NCBI GenBank assembly: GCA_022578965.1
Contig: MU400563.1
Location: 1 to 64,000, forward strand
Origin: Xylaria sp. FL1777
Taxonomy: Eukaryota; Ascomycota; Sordariomycetes; Xylariales; Xylariaceae
Direction of reading: 5' to 3'
Length of the DNA: 64,000 bases
This document shows, piece by piece, positions 58,812 to 64,000 of this stretch. How positions within the stretch are numbered: position 1 is the first letter of the stretch; every line of letters starts with the position of its first letter. Under the pieces are notes generated by a model that did not search any database, had not been told where the DNA came from, and saw only the letters and a program-made list of their open reading frames with translations. The position numbers and the translations under genes were made by a program.

Positions 58812-60847
58812 TAGCTTTTACGATCTCACTCTTCTTTATTCCTCTTTTTGCGCTTTTCCGGGAATGTGGCTATCTCATATCATTAGTCTTATTATTAGAC
58901 AATCCTCAAACAATTTGGAGAATAGAGAGACTATAACAAGGGCTGGTGTCAGGGCTTGGAACTGAGTTATTGTCTCTATTCTGAATACAATACTCTGTTA
59001 TGGCTGCAAAAGTCCATACCTCCCATCAGGGATTGCGCCGAGCATGGTGGCTGTCCTTGAGTCTATATGATTGGTTCGGGCTTCCTAACCTCCGGGGTCC
59101 GCCAATATGTCTCGGATTAGCGAGGGCTGAGTAGCTTCATTTCTGGATACGCGAGACAGTCTCAATAGATGTCTCAACGAACTAGAGTGTTTAGCGCGTT
59201 CAGCGCGTGTAACACCGATACACGAAGAGGTCTTGGGTATACATTAGTCTTCGAGCAGAATCAAACCGAGTGGCCCTTCTGCCAAGGCCGCCAAAGTCCT
59301 AGATAATGCTATCACCGAAATCGCGTAATTAAAGGCCTCAAAGGCCTACCTCTAGGCCAAAATTGATAATGCTGGTAAAAGGACTCGTAAGGCTGTTAAA
59401 ATTAACTTGCATGGTCGATATTAGAAGAGCGAAGCGCAGGTTACGAGGTCATGTTGTACACGAAGATGAGACCTCAATTGCAATGTGCCAGAGAGAACCA
59501 ATAATGTGGACGGCGAGGCTAATAACAACGCCACAGGAGCAGAAGAGTGTGCATCGAAGTGGTAAAACGCCGCAGATAGCGCCGGTGAGGTTAAGATAGG
59601 CGAACCGTTATTGTCCTACTTGCTCGCTGCGTTGCAGCCTCCAGCCTCCCGAAGGAAGGGCATGCGGGCGTGTTGGGCTGCCTGGCCAGCTGCATATCTA
59701 AGATACAGGCCCCTACATCCAACCAATCTCGTCATCAACAGCATGAGGCTTTTCGGCACTTGAGTCTTCCGCCCATCGATCCGCGGGTGCGGTGATCCAT
59801 TGGGGGTAAGCAAGGGGTCACCAGCTTAGTTTGGGGAGCATTGTCCTTGAAGATGGCCCCGACAGTTTCCGTCTCTACTTCGCCCCCAATGGAACTCATG
59901 AAGCCTACCTACTAACAAGGGCACTTGCAGGCAGTGCAAGGCAGAGAGTACTATGCGGCTCTACTCGGATATCCCGGGTTCCGAAATACGCGGGCACCCT
60001 CACTCGCCTGACGCGATAGATGGTTGGACGTCATATCAACGTAGGTCACACCAGATCGCTAAAAAGGACAAAGATGATGACGATAACAGTATATGCTGTG
60101 AAAGAAAAGTTTTGAGGGGGAAGCACCGCATGTCTTGGCCCCGGGGTGCGTTTCCCCAATCGCATCCGTGATTTCTCCTCAAGAAAATACGACGTCGGGC
60201 GGATGCAATATATACAAGGTGGCGTGGCGTCTTTCATGCATCCACCAAAAACATGCAAACGGCGTTGACTTCAACCTGGTACTCTAATATGATGCCCTCG
60301 AAAACCCCACATTGGGTTGAGACCATTCGTATTCGCGACCAACGGGCGGCAGCAACATCAAGACATATCAGCTTCCCTCACACAGATGATTTCGCGAGTA
60401 TCATCGCAGGTGTTGGCTGCGCGCGTCGCTGGATGCATTAGGCAATGTGCCACGACAGCCTACCGATCCATTTTCTAAGGGAATGAGACAGGACTTGGAG
60501 GAAGTTTCTTATGTACCTAATCTCACAGTGTGAGACAATTCGTTTATACTTTCTACTTTGCCGCCTATCTTCTGCTCTCTATAAACCGCAGATAATTAAA
60601 ATAATCACGGAAAATCGCGAGGCTACCAGACATACATTGATTTCGCATTTCCGGTGACCAGCGCTGCGAACACACCTAATTAATGAACTACTTACCCGAT
60701 GTTTACGCGTCAATTCCGGAGTCTGATCCTCGCAGGGAGACCGTCCTTGACGCTCCCTACGTCACTTCCCGACACGTAGCCCCGATCACCGAAGACCATT
60801 TGAGATGGTCCTGTTCGACCCCTTTAGATAAATCCAGTAAGCAAGGT
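58812..60847. other. Two-kilobase region without a supported gene
   Basis: It contains the inverted partner of the dispersed repeat (58930-59215), followed by Lys/Ala-rich frame fragments near 59270-59450 that could be old transposon coding sequence but cannot be assigned. Other frames (59363-60441) are short and unconvincing. Confidence 0.45.
58930..59215 (-). repeat. Degenerate dispersed repeat, copy B (inverted partner at 17086-17422)
   Basis: The reverse complement of this segment matches 17086-17422 through most of its length, with one internal gap. On its own plus strand it carries GGTGTCAGGGCTTGG, which resembles the TGGTATCAGAGC-type region just inside fungal retroelement LTRs. A solo LTR or retroelement end is therefore possible. 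Confidence 0.6.
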
Positions 60848-62654
60848 TCACAATAATGTCTCTGCAGGAGGCGGAACATACTGCAGTCGATCCCATCCAT
60901 CCCAATCAAACTGAAAATCGAGCTCGCGTACAGTGTACAATAAAGCCAGCCGCATTTCAATCAATGCCAACTCATCACCAATGCAGCGCATGCTACCCAT
61001 TTCGAAGGGTCGGTAGGCATTTTTCGGGGGATGAAGTGGATGTTCCTCTGGGACAAGGAATCTTTCAGGCAAGAACTCGGTCGGACGAGGGAAGATGTCC
61101 TCGCGCCTGTGTATTGTCCCGGCACTGGTTTGCATAAGAGAGTACTCTGTTGAATAAGTCACCCCATCTATTACAATGTTGAAGTCAGAGCTAGCTTGCC
61201 GAAGACTTTGGCTCGGGCTGTGAAGCCGGAGGGTCTCTTTCACAACCGCATTTGTATACCGTAGTTCATTCAGCTTGTACGGCTGTTTTCTCAAGTCGTC
61301 TCCAACAGTAGTCACATCAGTTCCAAATATCTTGTCATGTTCAGCCCTTAACTCTTTCATGACAGCTGGATATCTCTTTATCTCGTAAAACACCCACGCG
61401 CTTTTAGGACGGGTCAGTGGACCGTCTTCATCGGCAATTGGCATTGTTGGTCATGCGAAGTAGGTGTAAACTCACAGTGTCATCCCAACTACATCGCCCC
61501 CAGCAAAGAATATGAACTTGGTCTGGGAGATGAGAGTCTCTAGAAGTGCTCGATCAAGTTTCGGTACAGTTTCACTTTGGGCTAGACCTACAACATCCTC
61601 GAGGGCATAGTCGATCACCGTGAAATTCTTCGTGTCTGGTGGCAGTCCAAATCGATTTTGGATGCGGGGAAGAATCGCATCACGCAGAATTTTGGAGTTC
61701 GTTGCGAGGGTCTTGCGATACTCCGGGGTGAACCTTTCGATCCGATTCTTCAAGCTGTTGAACTTAGCTAGCGCAGTGAGGTTATAGAATGCCTTCATGA
61801 AGGTCCCACGTCCCCTGGTTTGTTCGTGCAAGCGAAGGTCTCTACTCGAAGTGATCAGTTTATCGTCTAGATTTGGTGACGTTGAAGGAAAACAAGTCTC
61901 ACAGGGCTACCCGCGCGATTATATCGTAGGTGAGACTCATTGTTTTCTCATAGATAGGGAAGATCTCGCCCCATTGGCCATCATTTCCAGCTAGGGATTT
62001 GAGACCATTCGCAAAAATCTCAACCTCTTCCAACACTGGGGTGATATTTGAAAGCAACCCTCGTAAAGACAGACCGGGGCTCAGTCGTGAACGCCACAGT
62101 TTGTGTGTAGACAGGCTGTCACACGACATGCTAATGAGGTCTCTCCCATCCGTCACAGGAGACAACCCCCATTTGAACATTGGATGTCTCATCTGAGGTC
62201 TTTCTTGCGTCACCTGAGAACAGGATTCAGGGGAGACGAGCAGTAAGAAAACCTGAGGGAAGTAGGGCCAGAGGTCGAGATAGACCACAGGTGGACAGGA
62301 AGGTGCGGTGGGAAAATACTTTTTCCAGTCTCTCACAATGATGAGATTGGTGTATAACGGGTGCGCATCCTTGGGTAAGCTATCTTTGATACTCTTCAGG
62401 GCTCCGAGGTGGCCGAAGAGCAATGAGTACGGCTCCATGATTGGCTATGCAGTGTTCTCTGTTAGTCAATATAACTAGAAAAGTGAAGAAGAGGTAAACG
62501 GACTCAAGCGACATACAACACCCTGTTTCTTCATCCTGTATATCATGTTTCTGATGCAAAAGCCTCGATACAAGAACCGGCCGACGAAGGCCACCAGAAG
62601 CATGAGTGCCCCGGTGCCGAGGAGAGGCAGCCAGTCAATTTTTCCAGACGCCAT
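60848..62654 (-). CDS. Cytochrome P450, unrelated to the CYP68/503-like trio (cluster P450 D)
   Basis: Exons 62654-62520, 62444-61903, 61841-61476 and 61400-60848 join in phase to 531 residues. The start is the Met directly before the anchor segment (WLPLLGTGALMLLVAFVGRFLY); an upstream in-frame Met lies at 62681. The I-helix is FFAGGDVVGMTLAW, the K-helix VKETLR, the meander FLPERF and the heme loop FEMGSMRCIG with its Cys ligand. It uses a different heme-loop style (FE.G.R.CIG) from the other P450s and resembles the long-fatty/polyketide-type microsomal P450 clans. The last codon (TGA after AETLL) ends the protein somewhat early relative to many P450s. It lies divergent from the FAD oxidase and may be part of the same gene group. 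Confidence 0.85.
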
Positions 62655-63567
62655 TGCAGTCGCAATGTCACAATCGGACACGTTAATTCCAAAAAATAAA
62701 AGGGTCGCGCGAGTGCAAAGGAAATCGCTATTTGATGATTTCTCTCAAGACTCACGGATAGGGAAGAAAGGAAACTTGCTTGAGGAGGGGAAGTCGTACT
62801 TTCGTTTGTAAAGACAAACAATTTTTGGTAAGAAATGAAAGACGAATGACGTACGAGTTTAGGGGATACAACAGGGTCAGTGCTTAGTGTGCCTCTATAA
62901 AGGACTCAAACGGGTAATTCGATAAGATGTGTCACAAAATACCACACTGTATCAAGCAAGCAAGTATCACTACAGCTCAGATAATGTTGGTTTCGATGGT
63001 TATTGATACAGTACCTATACCTCTTCAGCTCGCTCAGCGACAGCGTACTTATCAATAAGCTGATGTCAGGACTCTATGCCAAGCTCGTCTAACTTATTAT
63101 CAAATGGGACGATAACAATTTCATTGATTAATAATTTATGTTGTCTTGGGACCTTTCAAAGTCTAGCGTAGGTTGCTTCTAATGTGCAAGGTAAGACACT
63201 CAATTTCATAGCCCTTTGGTCTGCCGGGTACTGCGACTATCATTCTCCTTTTCTGACGCTAGGGAGCACCCACAATTTGAAGATGGTCGTAATTTGGATA
63301 CTAAATATGGCTGTGTATCGATCCTGCAGCTTAGTTCTCTTGAATTTGTCAAAGTGCTTCCGAACGTTGTATTCAGTGTCTACACCTGTCAGAGTCCTCG
63401 AGTTTTCATAATGGAGACTTCCGAGCGAATGGAGACAAGTGTCCGACAATGATCTGATACAACTAAGTATATAAAGGTAGGCGACAGCTCATATCGTTGA
63501 TGCTGCCTAAATTCGTTTGTCAGTTCCTCGCATCTATGCTCAGAGAGACCCTCCCGTATCATTAGCC
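62655..63567. promoter_or_regulatory. Divergent region between P450 D and the FAD oxidase
   Basis: This 913-bp interval lies between divergent starts. It contains short frames without motifs and TATA-like TATATAAAGG near 63468, about 100 bp before the oxidase start. No repeats are visible. Confidence 0.45.
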
Positions 63568-64000
63568 ATGCACTTCCCTGGATTCACCCTACTTCTCGGT
63601 TTTTGTGATTCCGTTTTGGGTACCTTCAGCCATCCAAATCCTCCCATAGCTCATGAGAATCGAGCCTTGTCCAATGAGATTGAACGTACCTCTGGCACGA
63701 TGCGGGCTTGTGAAGCCCTCAAGTCTGCCACTTTGAGAAAGAACCTCCGGGAAAATGCTACGATACCCCAGTACATCGGCCCTCAATCTTCAACTTACAT
63801 TGCCAGCACTCAGTCGTATTGGTAATACCTAGCTACTTAGATATTGGTCCTCGATAACCGTCAAGGAGGATTGCTAAGAACCTTCAGGTCAGATAACTGC
63901 TGGCAGCGTCCAGCATGTATATTCAGTCCCGCGGACGTTGATGATGTCGCTAAAGCACTTGCTATCATCACTTCCACGCAAGCAACCTTCTCTGTCCGAT
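63568..64000 (+). CDS. Secreted FAD-linked oxidoreductase (BBE-like), 5' part only
   Basis: Exon 1 is 63568-63821 and exon 2 begins at 63888 and runs off the window. The GTAATA donor in phase 2 joins in frame to SDNCWQRPACIF. The start gives a signal peptide (FPGFTLLLGFCDSVLG). TYIASTQSYW...CIFSPADVDDVAKALAIITSTQATFSVR is the usual entry of the PCMH-type FAD-binding domain, and the SGGH flavin-anchoring motif would follow just beyond the edge. These enzymes (berberine-bridge-like) oxidise alcohols, aldehydes or ring carbons using O2 and often sit in metabolite clusters. Completeness and substrate cannot be judged. Confidence 0.8.

Noticed and set aside
1..64000. CRISPR arrays, bacterial operons, rRNA genes
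   Set aside because: No direct-repeat/spacer pattern, ribosome-binding sites or rRNA sequence; spliced genes show a fungal genome.

Overview
The window comes from a filamentous ascomycete (Pezizomycotina). Genes carry many short GT-AG introns and the proteins are fungal families: bifunctional labdane-type diterpene cyclase, CYP68/503-like and CYP65-like P450s, a PTH11-type receptor, GH28 pectinase and BBE-like oxidase. The genome is sharply bipartite. Two extremely AT-rich blocks (about 1-11870 and 47150-54679) have no credible genes and contain decayed repeats whose copies differ mainly by C/T and G/A changes, as expected after repeat-induced point mutation (RIP). Between and after them lie GC-balanced, gene-bearing stretches. 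I cannot name the species.

Layout. 1-11870: RIP-degraded repeat island with a tandem array, minisatellites, a 465-bp direct-repeat pair (possible LTRs) and a small MITE-like element that stayed GC-normal. 12.7-15.6 kb: RNase H-like protein with a substituted fourth catalytic Asp, then a GDXG-type esterase. 15.6-19.8 kb: gene-poor, with a degenerate dispersed repeat. 19.8-27.5 kb: a four-gene group of CYP65-like P450, class V PLP enzyme, a secreted protein with three 33-residue repeats and Lys-Arg sites fused to an ISG12/IFI6-like C-terminus, and a secreted S41 peptidase. The combination of repeat precursor, S41 peptidase, PLP enzyme and P450 resembles fungal dikaritin-type RiPP clusters, but no UstYa-type gene was seen. 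28.7-31.7 kb: trypsin-like protein and a CorA-like membrane gene broken by an in-frame stop. 31.9-35.4 kb: zinc alcohol dehydrogenase and a complete endopolygalacturonase.

36.7-62.7 kb: a diterpenoid-type cluster. A 966-residue bifunctional cyclase, two related P450s and an AKR7-type aldo/keto reductase all lie on the minus strand. Next comes a 7.5-kb RIP-mutated LTR element, and beyond it a third P450 of the same family, a PTH11-type membrane protein, a fourth unrelated P450 and the 5' end of a secreted FAD oxidase that runs off the window. The cyclase would make a cyclic diterpene from GGPP and the P450s, reductase and oxidase would decorate it. No GGPP synthase, transporter or regulator was found in the window.

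CDS limits are hand-built from splice signals and reading phase. Exon coordinates are given in each entry, and every model marked complete sums to a multiple of three.
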